NCBI RefSeq assembly: GCF_002551245.1
Contig: NZ_NTGZ01000026.1
Location: forward strand, 1-45,341
DNA length: 45,341 nucleotides
Origin: Streptomyces sp. rh34
GTDB lineage: Bacteria; Actinomycetota; Actinomycetes; Streptomycetales; Streptomycetaceae
Reading direction: 5' to 3'
Position numbers and translations under genes: made by a program. Below, one piece after another: positions 19,262 to 26,930 of the stretch. Positions within the stretch are counted from its first letter, which is position 1. Every line of letters starts with the position of its first letter. The notes beneath the pieces are model-generated. The model saw nothing but the letters and a program-made list of their open reading frames with translations. It did no database searches and had not been told where the DNA came from.

Positions 19262-19315
19262 CCCCTTGGCACGGTTCACCCGGCCTCAGCCGTGCGAACG
19301 GAATGTGCCAAGGGG
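19262..19315 (-). terminator. Inverted repeat between clpP2 and clpX
   Basis: Eleven-bp perfect arms (19262-19272, 19305-19315) with a 32-nt spacer begin 11 nt after the clpP2 stop. It is a likely terminator or attenuator of the clpP1-clpP2 transcript ahead of clpX. Confidence 0.6.
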
Positions 19316-19326
19316 AAAGACGGACG

Positions 19327-20010
19327 TCAGACCGATGCGCCCGCGGTGGTCTTGCGGGTGGAAACGATCTGGTCGACCAGACCGTACGCCAAGGCGTCCT
19401 CGGCCGTGAGGATCTTGTCGCGCTCGATGTCCTCGCTGATCTTCTCCAGCGGGGTCGTCGAGTGCCGGGCCAGCATCTCCTCCAGCTGCGTGCGCATGCG
19501 GAGGATCTCGTTGGCCGCGATCTCCAGGTCGGAGAGCTGCTCGCGGCCCGTCTGCGAGGACGGCTGGTGGATGAGCACCCGGGCGTGCGGGAGCGCCATG
19601 CGCTTGCCCGGGGTGCCCGCGGCCAGCAGGACGGCGGCGGCGGAGGCCGCCTGGCCCATGCAGACCGTCTGGATGTCCGGCTTCACGAACTGCATCGTGT
19701 CGTAGATCGCGGTGAGCGCGGTGAACGAGCCGCCGGGGCTGTTGATGTAGATCGAGATGTCGCGGTCGGGGTCCATCGACTCCAGGCAGAGCAGCTGCGC
19801 CATGACGTCGTTGGCCGAGGCGTCATCGATCTGGACGCCCAGGAAGATCACGCGCTCCTCGAAGAGCTTCGCGTACGGGTCGTACTCACGCACACCCTGC
19901 GAGGTGCGCTCCACGAAGCGCGGGACGACATAGCGGTTGTCCACCTGCGGGCCGGTGTAGAGGCCGCTCGCGGAGGCGCCGGAGAAGTTGTTCATGTGGG
20001 TGTTCACCAT
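19327..20010 (-). CDS. clpP2: ATP-dependent Clp protease proteolytic subunit ClpP2
   Basis: This is the second ClpP subunit, 227 residues from the chosen ATG. The catalytic triad is S123 (in GQAAS), H148 (LIHQP) and D198 (IERD). ClpP1 and ClpP2 form mixed two-ring barrels in actinobacteria. The frame is open to GTG 20100, which would overlap the clpP1 stop by 8 nt and add 30 Pro/Ala-rich residues. Another ATG is five codons further in (19995, MNNFSG). None has a clear ribosome site, so the start is uncertain, but the stop and identity are not. It is cotranscribed with clpP1. Confidence 0.95.
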   Translation of the reverse strand: MVNTHMNNFSGASASGLYTGPQVDNRYVVPRFVERTSQGVREYDPYAKLFEERVIFLGVQIDDASANDVMAQLLCLESMDPDRDISIYINSPGGSFTALTAIYDTMQFVKPDIQTVCMGQAASAAAVLLAAGTPGKRMALPHARVLIHQPSSQTGREQLSDLEIAANEILRMRTQLEEMLARHSTTPLEKISEDIERDKILTAEDALAYGLVDQIVSTRKTTAGASV

Positions 20011-20092
20011 CCTGGTGGCGTTCTGTGGGCTGGAGGTCTCGGCGTACGAGAGGCGTGCGGGAGGCGGTGCGGCCGGTCCGGTGGGAACCGGG

Positions 20093-20710
20093 TCAGGCAC
20101 CGGTGCCGCCGCCGCCCGGGATGCCCGACGCGACCGTGATGATCTCGTCGATGAGGCCGTAGTCCTTGGCCTCCTCCGCCGTGTACCAGCGGTCGCGGTC
20201 GCCGTCGCGGATGATCGTCTCGACGGTCTGGCCGGAGTGGCGGGCGGTGATCTCCGCCATCCGCGTCTTGGTGCGGAGCAGGTACTGGGCCTGGATCTTG
20301 ATGTCCGAGGCCGTGCCGCCGATACCGGCCGAACCCTGGTGCATGAGGATGTCGGTGTTCGGGAGCGCGAAGCGCTTGCCCGCGGCGCCGCCGGTGAGCA
20401 GGAACTGGCCCATGGAGGCGGCCATGCCCATGCCGATGGTGACGACGTCGTTCGGGATGTACTGCATGGTGTCGTAGACCGCCATGCCGGCCGTCACCGA
20501 ACCACCGGGGCTGTTGATGTAGAGGTAGATGTCCTTGTCGGGCTCCGCGGCAAGGAGGAGAAGCTGTGCGGTGATCTTGTTGGCGATGTCATCGTCGACC
20601 TGCTGACCGAGGAAGATGATGCGCTCGCCGAGCAGTCGGCTGTAGACCTGGTCACCGAGGCCTCCACCGAGGGACGGCTCTCCGGCGGCGTAGGGCATCA
20701 GATTCGTCAC
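20093..20710 (-). CDS. clpP1: ATP-dependent Clp protease proteolytic subunit ClpP1
   Basis: The 205-residue serine peptidase has catalytic S99 (GMAASMG), H124 (ILMHQ) and an Asp at about 173 (DRDRW). GTG 20710 has AGGTGG five bases upstream and is preferred over ATG four codons later. It heads the clpP1-clpP2 operon. A ClgR-type operator lies about 136 bp upstream, matching the known activation of this operon by ClgR in Streptomyces. Confidence 0.97.
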   Translation of the reverse strand: MTNLMPYAAGEPSLGGGLGDQVYSRLLGERIIFLGQQVDDDIANKITAQLLLLAAEPDKDIYLYINSPGGSVTAGMAVYDTMQYIPNDVVTIGMGMAASMGQFLLTGGAAGKRFALPNTDILMHQGSAGIGGTASDIKIQAQYLLRTKTRMAEITARHSGQTVETIIRDGDRDRWYTAEEAKDYGLIDEIITVASGIPGGGGTGA

Positions 20711-20845
20711 GTATCCACCTGCTCGTCTCTGACGGCTCCGGCCGTCTCAGCGTCTTCGTACCGGGCGGGTGAAGCCACTGCCCCACCCTTCCTCTTCATG
20801 GACCCTAACGCGCAGGTGGGACAACGCCATCCCGCTTCCGCAACT

Positions 20846-20859
20846 GTTCGCTGGGAGCG
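20846..20859. promoter_or_regulatory. ClgR-type operator upstream of clpP1
   Basis: GTTCGC-TGGGA-GCG matches exactly the published Streptomyces ClgR recognition pattern GTTCGC-N5-GCG. It lies in the 288-bp gap between the tig terminator and the clpP1 start. ClgR activates clpP1P2, clpC and lon in Streptomyces; the clgR gene itself is not in this window. Confidence 0.75.
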
Positions 20860-20919
20860 CAAGGTCCGCAGTGGGCACAAGGGTTCCGGGGCTCGCACAG
20901 CGATACGGCGCGATACGGC

Positions 20920-20956
20920 GACGGGCCCCGGACGCGTGGAGCGTCCGGGGCCCGTC
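20920..20956 (-). terminator. Trigger factor terminator
   Basis: Perfect 16-bp GC arms (20920-20935, 20941-20956) with a 5-nt loop lie 43 nt after the tig stop. Immediately beside it, a 10-bp sequence CGATACGGCG is tandemly repeated (20901-20920). Confidence 0.88.
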
Positions 20957-20998
20957 GGGCCGGCCGGCCCGGAGGCCGCCCTGGGATCGGGGCGAGGC

Positions 20999-22411
20999 TC
21001 AGGCCTCGTTCTTCTCCTCGGCCTTGCCCTCCGCCTTGTCCTCGGTGACGGCCTCGGCGGCCGCCTCCGTGGTCTCGGCGGCGGCCTCGGCGGCCTCTTC
21101 CTCGTCCTCCAGGTCGACGACCTCACCGTTGGTGTCGACGACCTTGGCGGCCTCGACGACAACAGCGAGCGCCTTGCCGCGGGCGACCTCGCCGACGAGC
21201 ATCGGCACCTGGCCACCCTCGACGACGGCCTGGGCGAACTGGTCGGGGCTCATGCCGGAGGACTGCGCGCGCCGCATGAGGTGCTCGGTGAGCTCCTCCT
21301 GGTTGACGTTCAGCTTCTCCTTGTTGACGAGCTCGTCCAGGATGAACTGGGTCTTGATGCCCTTGATGGCCTGCTCGGAGGTCTCGTTCTCGAACTCCTC
21401 CAGGGTCTTGCCCTGGATCTCGAGGTACTTCTCCAGGTCGAGACCCATCTGACCGAGCTGGTGGTGCTCCAGGTTGTGCTTGCGGGTCTGGACCTCGTCC
21501 GCGAGCAGCTTCTCCGGGATCGGGACCTCGGCGAGCTTCAGCAGCTCCTCCAGGACACGCTCCTGGGCCTGGGTGGCCTGGTCGTACTGCTTGGTGGTCT
21601 CCAGGCGCTTGCGGCTGTCGGCCTTCAGCTCCTCCAGCGTGTCGAACTCGCTGGCCATCTGGGCGAAGTCGTCGTCCAGCTCGGGGAGCTCACGGGCGGC
21701 GACGGCGGTGACCTTGACGGTGACCTCCGCGGCCTTGCCCTCGGCGGAGCCGCCCTTCAGCTCGGAGGTGAAGGTGGCCTCGCCACCGGCCTCCAGGCCG
21801 GTCACGGCCTCGTCGATGCCGTCGAGGAGCTCGCCGGAACCGATGGTGTACGAGACACCGTCGGCCACGCCGTCCTCCAGGACCTCGCCGTCGACCTTGG
21901 CTTCCAGGTCGATCGTGACGACGTCGCCGTCGGCGGCGGCGCGCTCGACCGGGTTGGTGGCGGCGAAGCGCTCGCGGAGCTGCTCCACGGCCTTCTCGAC
22001 CTCTTCGTCGGTGACCTCAAGGGCGTCGACGGTGACCTCGATGCCGGAGTAGTCCGGGATCTCGATCTCGGGGCGTACGTCAACCTCGGCGGTGAAGGAC
22101 AGCAGTTCGCCGTCCTTCAGCTCGGTGATGTCGACCTCGGGCTGGCCGAGGACGTTCAGCTCACCCTCGTTGACCGCCTCGGTGTAGAACTTCGGGAGGG
22201 CGTCGTTGACGGCCTCCTCCAGCACCGCACCGCGGCCGAACCGCTGGTCGATGACCCGGGCGGGGATCTTGCCCTTGCGGAAGCCCTTCACCGTGACCTG
22301 CTGGTTGATCTTCTTGTACGCCGCGTCGAGGCTGTCCTTGAGCTCCTCGAAGGGCACCTCAATGCTGAGCCGAACCCGAGTCGGGTTCAGGGTCTCCACG
22401 GCGCTCTTCAC
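20999..22411 (-). CDS. tig: Trigger factor (ribosome-bound chaperone, PPIase)
   Basis: The 470-residue chaperone binds nascent chains at the ribosome exit. The ribosome-docking signature [17 protein letters not shown] lies near residues 43-59, the FKBP-like domain follows at about 160-250, and the helical C-terminal domain fills the rest. An acidic alanine/glutamate-rich tail of about 50 residues ends the protein. GTG 22411 has AAGGAG nearby and gives the family start [14 protein letters not shown]. The upstream open frame to 22507 is not coding. The order tig, clpP1, clpP2, clpX is conserved in many actinobacteria. Confidence 0.97.
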   Translation of the reverse strand: MKSAVETLNPTRVRLSIEVPFEELKDSLDAAYKKINQQVTVKGFRKGKIPARVIDQRFGRGAVLEEAVNDALPKFYTEAVNEGELNVLGQPEVDITELKDGELLSFTAEVDVRPEIEIPDYSGIEVTVDALEVTDEEVEKAVEQLRERFAATNPVERAAADGDVVTIDLEAKVDGEVLEDGVADGVSYTIGSGELLDGIDEAVTGLEAGGEATFTSELKGGSAEGKAAEVTVKVTAVAARELPELDDDFAQMASEFDTLEELKADSRKRLETTKQYDQATQAQERVLEELLKLAEVPIPEKLLADEVQTRKHNLEHHQLGQMGLDLEKYLEIQGKTLEEFENETSEQAIKGIKTQFILDELVNKEKLNVNQEELTEHLMRRAQSSGMSPDQFAQAVVEGGQVPMLVGEVARGKALAVVVEAAKVVDTNGEVVDLEDEEEAAEAAAETTEAAAEAVTEDKAEGKAEEKNEA

Positions 22412-22561
22412 GGTTCGGTCTCCTTGGTGGCTGACTTCTTGGGGTTCTGCTGGGCCGCCGAGTGGCGGCTTCGCGGACCGAGCCCGGTACATCAGACACA
22501 CGGGCACGCAGTTTGCATAGTAACGGCAAGGGGGATGACTCCCACAATGCGATCTTGCTGG

Positions 22562-22638
22562 TGGTCGGGGTGGCCGGATTCGAACCGACGACCTTCCGCT
22601 CCCAAAGCGGACGCGCTACCAAGCTGCGCCACACCCCG
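22562..22638 (-). tRNA. tRNA-Pro (UGG)
   Basis: The 77-nt cloverleaf has a 7-bp acceptor stem CGGGGTG/CACCCCG, anticodon stem TCCGC/GCGGA with loop TTTGGGA (anticodon TGG at 22602-22604), a TTCGAATC T-loop, and an encoded CCA end at 22562-22564. It lies upstream of tig on the same strand. Confidence 0.97.
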
Positions 22639-22782
22639 TCGGTGCGACACGTAGGGTACATGCACGGGAGCCGTGGTTCCGCCGCTTTACGGAGTGGCCG
22701 GCACAACGGGTGTGCGGGCACCGCCGCCGACCCGCTACGATGCTCTTCGTGCCGCGGTCCACGGACCCGTGGTGCGACGTTT

Positions 22783-22856
22783 GCGGGCGTAGCTCAATGG
22801 TAGAGCCCTAGTCTTCCAAACTAGCTACGCGGGTTCGATTCCCGTCGCCCGCTCCA
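22783..22856 (+). tRNA. tRNA-Gly (UCC)
   Basis: The 74-nt cloverleaf has acceptor stem GCGGGCG/CGCCCGC, anticodon stem CTAGT/ACTAG with loop CTTCCAA (anticodon TCC at 22815-22817), a TTCGATTC T-loop and an encoded CCA. It is divergent from tRNA-Pro across a 144-bp gap and is followed by a strong terminator. Confidence 0.97.
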
Positions 22857-22862
22857 CGCAGT

Positions 22863-22903
22863 CGAGGGCCGGGCCGGAGGATGATCCTCCGGCCCGGCCC
22901 TCG
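22863..22903. terminator. tRNA-Gly terminator, shared with the small membrane gene
   Basis: Perfect 18-bp arms (22863-22880, 22886-22903) and a 5-nt loop begin six bases after the tRNA. The convergent 64-residue gene ends 14 nt beyond, so it probably works in both directions. Confidence 0.88.
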
Positions 22904-22917
22904 TGCGTCGCGGTGCT

Positions 22918-23112
22918 TCAGAAGCTGATCTGGTTGATGGTGTCGGCTATCGAGTTCATGAACCTGTTGATCGACGGCGCCATGCCGGTCGATGCCAGGA
23001 AGAAGCCGAAGAGCACGGCGACGATCGCGGGACCGGCCTTGATGGAGCCACCACGGATCATTACCACCAGGATGACCGCGAACAGCAGCACCATAGACAG
23101 TGAAATAGCCAC
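22918..23112 (-). CDS. Small hydrophobic conserved protein (64 aa)
   Basis: The 64-residue product has two hydrophobic segments (about residues 2-19 and 26-43) joined by the short basic loop RGGSIKAG. It ends in an amphipathic helix, SINRFMNSIADTINQ. The codon pattern is normal for the genome, and I recall similar short proteins as conserved in Streptomyces at this position, but that is from memory. The GTG start at 23112 has no clear ribosome site. Function unknown; it is probably an integral membrane microprotein. Confidence 0.78.
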   Translation of the reverse strand: MAISLSMVLLFAVILVVMIRGGSIKAGPAIVAVLFGFFLASTGMAPSINRFMNSIADTINQISF

Positions 23113-23560
23113 GTCTGATCACACCCTCGGTCGGTCCGCCTTGCCGGCCCGGAAGCGTGCACCACCGCGCGCCCCGTCGCCCCCATCGTGCCACCAACTC
23201 CCCCGTGGTTGCTGCCGGGTGACGGAACGGACTGACGGGATCCCGCCATCCTTCACGGGCCGGCGCCGCCGCGGCGACAGGCGCGGGACGGCACGCACCC
23301 CGCACCACACCCGGGAAGCGGGCGGGAAGCGCGCGGACGTCGCGCCGCCCTCGCACTCCCTGTGCGTCGACTGTGAAATCCCCGCGGCCGAATATCCACC
23401 GCGGCGATCGTTTCCGCATCCACACACTTCATTCACAGCCAATTGACCGCGTGGATGCGACGTAATTCACTCCGGCCAACACCCTGCCGATATGCCCTAT
23501 TTAAGCGGGATCAAGCCTGTCATAGCGGGCAGTGTTCGACGGTTTCACATTCGAATAGAG

Positions 23561-23587
23561 GGGAACACGCGATATCTCCCCGCAGTT
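23561..23587 (+). promoter_or_regulatory. ECF-like promoter candidate of the acyltransferase gene
   Basis: GGGAAC at 23561 is followed after 18 bases by GTT at 23585. The spacing equals that of sigma-R-type promoters (GGGAAT-N18-GTT), and the -35 box is one base away. A start of transcription about seven bases on would leave a leader of roughly 30 nt before ATG 23624. Inferred by eye only. Confidence 0.4.
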
Positions 23588-23609
23588 TTACGCGAGGCAA
23601 TCGACCGGT

Positions 23610-23623
23610 CTAAGGTGCCTTAG
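23610..23623. promoter_or_regulatory. CTAAGG-TG-CCTTAG palindrome at the acyltransferase ribosome site
   Basis: A perfect 14-bp dyad ends directly at the ATG and includes the AAGG that would serve as Shine-Dalgarno. It could be an operator or a small hairpin that limits ribosome access. Confidence 0.35.
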
Positions 23624-24790
23624 ATGTTCCAAGCTCCGAGCGTATTTCAGAGGGCCCCGCTCCCCCCGGCGACCCGGGAGTCGGAGCCCGGCCGCGAGCA
23701 GACGCTCACCGTCACCGCGCCCCGCCCCTCCCCCGGGTCCAGCGTCCAGGCGGCCCCCGCTCCGGTGTTCGCGGCGGCGAAGAAGCGCGATCCCTACTTC
23801 GACAATGTGAAGTATCTGGCCATCGTTCTCGTCGCGGTGGCGCACGCCTGGGAACCCGTGATGGACGGCAGCCGCGCCACCCGGGCGCTGTACATGATCG
23901 TGTACATGTTCCATATGCCGGCCTTCATCCTCATCTCCGGCTACTTCTCCCGCTCGTTCGACATGACGCCGTCCAAGGTGAAGCGGCTGATCACCTCGGT
24001 CGCGGTGCCGTACGTGCTGTTCGAGACGGCCTATTCACTCTTCAAGCGGTACGCGGACGATTCGCCCGACATGGCGATCAGCCTGATCGACCCTTTCTTC
24101 CTGACCTGGTTCCTGATCGCCCTGTTCATCTGGCGGGTGACCACGCCGATCTGGCGCACGCTGCGCCATCCGCTGCCGGTGGCGCTCGCCATCGCCGTGC
24201 TCGCCTCCGTCTCCCCCGAGATCGGCGACGACCTCGACCTCCAGCGGGTGCTGCAGTTCCTGCCGTTCTTCGTGCTCGGCCTGCTGATGAAGCCCGAGCA
24301 CTTCCAGCTGGTCAGGCGGCGCGAGGTGCGGCTGCTGTCCCTGCCGCTGGTCGCCGGCGCGCTGCTGTTCGCGTACTGGGTCGCCCCGCACATGCAGCTC
24401 GGCTGGCTCTACCGCGCCAACAGCGCACAGGAGATGGACGCGCCGTGGTGGTCCGGCGCGGTGATGACGCTCGCGATGTTCGGCTGCGCCCTCGCGCTGA
24501 CGGTCGGCTTCCTGGCCTGGGTGCCCGGCAGGGCCCGGTGGTTCACGGCGCTCGGCGCGGGAACGATCTGCGGCTATCTGCTGCACGGCTTCCTGGTCAA
24601 GGGGGCCGAGTACGCGGGCCTGTTCGACCGCCACACCTGGCTCTCCGACCCGGTCGGGCTGATCGTCGTCTCGCTCACGGCGGCGGCGGCCGTGACGCTC
24701 ATGTGCACCCCTCCGGTGGGACGCGCCCTGAAGTGGGCCACCGAGCCGGACATGACGTGGGCGTTCCGGAAGGACCCCGCGGGCCGCTGA
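23624..24790 (+). CDS. Acyltransferase-3 family membrane protein
   Basis: The 388-residue protein has a disordered N-terminal stretch of about 50 residues, then about ten membrane helices. The family pattern DNVKYLAIVLVAVAHAWEP is near residues 60-78, where the histidine is the likely catalytic residue. The pair YMFHMPAFILISGYFS in the next segments is also typical of acyltransferase-3 (OafA/WecH/fucose-4-O-acetylase-like) proteins, which O-acylate surface sugars or small molecules. The acceptor cannot be told from sequence. It stands alone and ends at a bidirectional hairpin. Confidence 0.9.
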   Translation: MFQAPSVFQRAPLPPATRESEPGREQTLTVTAPRPSPGSSVQAAPAPVFAAAKKRDPYFDNVKYLAIVLVAVAHAWEPVMDGSRATRALYMIVYMFHMPAFILISGYFSRSFDMTPSKVKRLITSVAVPYVLFETAYSLFKRYADDSPDMAISLIDPFFLTWFLIALFIWRVTTPIWRTLRHPLPVALAIAVLASVSPEIGDDLDLQRVLQFLPFFVLGLLMKPEHFQLVRRREVRLLSLPLVAGALLFAYWVAPHMQLGWLYRANSAQEMDAPWWSGAVMTLAMFGCALALTVGFLAWVPGRARWFTALGAGTICGYLLHGFLVKGAEYAGLFDRHTWLSDPVGLIVVSLTAAAAVTLMCTPPVGRALKWATEPDMTWAFRKDPAGR

Positions 24791-24848
24791 GCCTCCGGCG
24801 GGTGGACCGGCCGCACACGGACCGGCCGACGCCCCCTCACCGCTTTCC

Positions 24849-24885
24849 CTGATCCACCCGTCGGCCCGGCCGGCGGGTGGATCAG
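24849..24885. terminator. Bidirectional terminator, acyltransferase / HD gene
   Basis: Twelve-bp perfect arms (24849-24860, 24874-24885) continue inward as a near-complete stem. One arm includes the stop codon of the minus-strand HD gene. Confidence 0.82.
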
Positions 24886-25382
24886 TGCGTCTCCGGGTTG
24901 GCCGGATTCTTTCGGTCCGAGGGTGATTCGCCGCCGACCAGCCCCAACAGCTCGCGTACCTGCGCATACTTCGCCGTCAGTCGGGTACGCGTCGCCGCGT
25001 CCAGAACCGCGAGGCGAGCGGGATCCGCGTTGTGGGCGAGGTCCGCCTCCTTGATGAGCAACGCGCCCGGCGTGGCCAGGATCCGCGCGGTGTACGAGGA
25101 CAGCTCCTCGCCCGGCCGCTTGGTCACGGCCAGGACCATGTCCTTCACTTCCTGCGGCAGGGCGGCGGCCGCCAGCCACCGGGCCGGGAGCACGGCGTCC
25201 TCGATCGCGTCGTGCAGCCAGGCCGCCGCGATCTGCCCGTCGTCGCCGCCGCGCTCCCGTACACCTGTCGCCACCGCCGCCAGGTGTTCCGCGTACGGGC
25301 GGCCCGCCTTGTCGGTCTGCCGCGCATGGGCCTCGCGGGCGATGGCTTCCACCTCGGAGACGCTGAGATCGTGTCCGGTCAT
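24882..25382 (-). CDS. HD-domain hydrolase resembling small (p)ppGpp hydrolases
   Basis: The 166-residue protein has the HD metal-site pattern of RelA/SpoT-type hydrolases. YAEHL supplies the first His, LHDAIED the HD pair and following acidic residues, and EADLAHNAD the last acidic residue. There is no synthetase or ACT domain, so it is a stand-alone hydrolase like Mesh1-type enzymes. The substrate is inferred, not proven. ATG 25382 is the only good start. It converges with the acyltransferase at a shared terminator. Confidence 0.85.
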   Translation of the reverse strand: MTGHDLSVSEVEAIAREAHARQTDKAGRPYAEHLAAVATGVRERGGDDGQIAAAWLHDAIEDAVLPARWLAAAALPQEVKDMVLAVTKRPGEELSSYTARILATPGALLIKEADLAHNADPARLAVLDAATRTRLTAKYAQVRELLGLVGGESPSDRKNPANPETH

Positions 25383-25601
25383 GGGCCGACCCTACGGCCG
25401 CCCCCGGGACCGCGACCGGGGCCGCGTGGGGAACTGTTCCGAACTCGCTTGACCCGTGGGGCTGTTGCCGCGGCGCCGCCATGACATCGACAGCGGAGAA
25501 CAAACAGACAAAAACTGACAATCCGACGGGGTCATAGTTGCAGCGTCAATCGTTCGTTAAACTAATTACTGATGGATTCTTAATGCCCCCTTGACCAGCT
25601 C

Positions 25602-26840
25602 TTGACCCGACCCCGAAGGATCAGGCTCATCGGACACGCAGACACCCTCCTCGCCATGGGCGGCGCCTTCCTGGCCGCTGCCGTCCTCGCCCGCCTCGGC
25701 GGCCGCATCGGGCTCCCGACGATCCCCCTGTTCATCCTGGCCGGGATCCTCCTGGGCCCGCACACCCCCGGCTACACGCTCCTGAAGAACCCGCACGACC
25801 TGGAGATGCTCTCCGCGCTGGGACTCGTCCTCCTCCTCTTCTACCTGGGGCTCGAGTTCCACATGGACGACCTCAGGACGGGCGGCCGGAAGATGGCCAT
25901 CGCGGGCGGGACCTATCTCGCCCTGAACGTCGGCGCCGGTCTCGCCTTCGGCTTCGCGCTGGGCTGGGGCACGGCGGAGGCGCTGGTCCTCGCCGGTGTC
26001 CTCGGCATCTCCTCGTCCGCGATCGTCACCAAGATCCTGGTGGACCTCGGGCGCATCGGGAATCCGGAGACCCGGCCCATCCTCGGCATCATCGTCGTCG
26101 AGGACATCTTCCTCGCCCTGTACCTCGCCGCGCTCCAGCCGATCCTGTCCGGTGCGGACAGTCTCTCGGCCGCGTTGATCGACGGCGGCAAGGCCTTCGG
26201 CTTCCTCCTGCTGCTCGCCCTGGCGGCCCGGTTCGGCACGAAGCTCATCGGCAAGCTCATGAACACCAAGGACGACGAACTGCTCGTCATCTCCTTCCTG
26301 GGCGTCGCCGTCTTCGTCGCCGGTGTCTCCGAGATGTTCGGCGTCGCCGACGCGATCGGGGCGTTCATGGTCGGTCTGATGCTCGGCTCCACCTCGTCCG
26401 CCGACCGTATCCTCAAGCTGGTCCACCCACTCCGGGACGCGTTCGGCGCGATCTTCTTCTTCGCCTTCGGCCTCTCCATCGACCCGGGCGACCTCCCGAG
26501 CGTGCTGTGGCCGGTGCTGGCCGCCGTGGTGCTGACGCTCGCCATGAACATCGCGGCCGGGCTCGCGGCGGCGAAGGTGTACTCCTTCGGCGCCCAGGCC
26601 ACGTCCAACATCGCCACCACCCTGGTCGCCCGCGGTGAGTTCGCGCTCATCCTGGCCACGATGGCGGCGGCCGCCGGACTGGACGAGCGGCTCTCGCCGT
26701 TCATCGCCGGTTACGTCCTCCTGCTCGCCGTCCTCGCGCCGCTGGCCGCCGGACGCTCCCACTGGCTGACCCGCATCCTGCCGGGCGGCCGCGAGAAGGA
26801 CGGCGACCAGGATCAGGAACAGGTACCGGTGTCGGCCTGA
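25602..26840 (+). CDS. Cation:proton antiporter (CPA2 family)
   Basis: The 412-residue integral membrane protein has about twelve helices and the Na+/H+ exchanger fold. Family traits are LGLVLLLFYLGLEFHMDDL, the acidic residue in IIVVEDIFLAL, and the GVADAIGAFMVGLMLG segment. No RCK/TrkA regulatory domain is fused, unlike in many KefB-type proteins. The start is unclear. TTG 25602 is the first in-frame candidate; an ideal AAGGA site (25616-25620) is followed 8 nt later by an in-frame ATC rather than ATG, and the next ATG is at 25656. The stretch 25520-25585 upstream is A/T-rich and probably holds the promoter. Confidence 0.9.
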   Translation: MTRPRRIRLIGHADTLLAMGGAFLAAAVLARLGGRIGLPTIPLFILAGILLGPHTPGYTLLKNPHDLEMLSALGLVLLLFYLGLEFHMDDLRTGGRKMAIAGGTYLALNVGAGLAFGFALGWGTAEALVLAGVLGISSSAIVTKILVDLGRIGNPETRPILGIIVVEDIFLALYLAALQPILSGADSLSAALIDGGKAFGFLLLLALAARFGTKLIGKLMNTKDDELLVISFLGVAVFVAGVSEMFGVADAIGAFMVGLMLGSTSSADRILKLVHPLRDAFGAIFFFAFGLSIDPGDLPSVLWPVLAAVVLTLAMNIAAGLAAAKVYSFGAQATSNIATTLVARGEFALILATMAAAAGLDERLSPFIAGYVLLLAVLAPLAAGRSHWLTRILPGGREKDGDQDQEQVPVSA

Positions 26841-26858
26841 GCGGCACCGAACGGCCAG

Positions 26859-26899
26859 GAGGCGCCCCGATACCCGGCCCCCGGGTGACGGGGCGCCTC
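26859..26899. terminator. Bidirectional terminator, antiporter / phosphatase
   Basis: Eleven-bp arms (26859-26869, 26889-26899) enclose a second 6-bp stem. It lies 18 nt after the antiporter stop and 31 nt from the convergent phosphatase stop. Confidence 0.8.
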
Positions 26900-26930
26900 T
26901 CCGCCGCGGAGGGTCCGGGCCGCGGGCCGC

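Larger units (their letters stand above)
23113..23623. other. 511-bp gap with regulatory dyad and promoter candidate
   Basis: No convincing gene lies here; short open frames on both strands have no ribosome sites and poor composition. From about 23380 the DNA is noticeably more A/T-rich than the surroundings. It contains a 9-bp inverted repeat (CGCATCCAC at 23415-23423 and GTGGATGCG at 23451-23459), a promoter-like element at 23561-23587, and a palindrome touching the next start codon. It serves the divergent 64-residue gene and the acyltransferase. Confidence 0.6.

Noticed and set aside
22562..22856. tRNA genes as integration sites of a mobile element
   Set aside because: No integrase, no duplicated tRNA 3' end and no foreign composition were seen around either tRNA.
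23119..23442. 107-residue minus-strand frame in the 511-bp gap
   Set aside because: Composition is biased, there is no ribosome site, and overlapping frames on both strands look equally random.
23610..23623. Iron-regulator (DmdR/IdeR) box
   Set aside because: The dyad CTAAGG-TG-CCTTAG is shorter and does not fit the 19-bp TTAGGTTAGG-type consensus.
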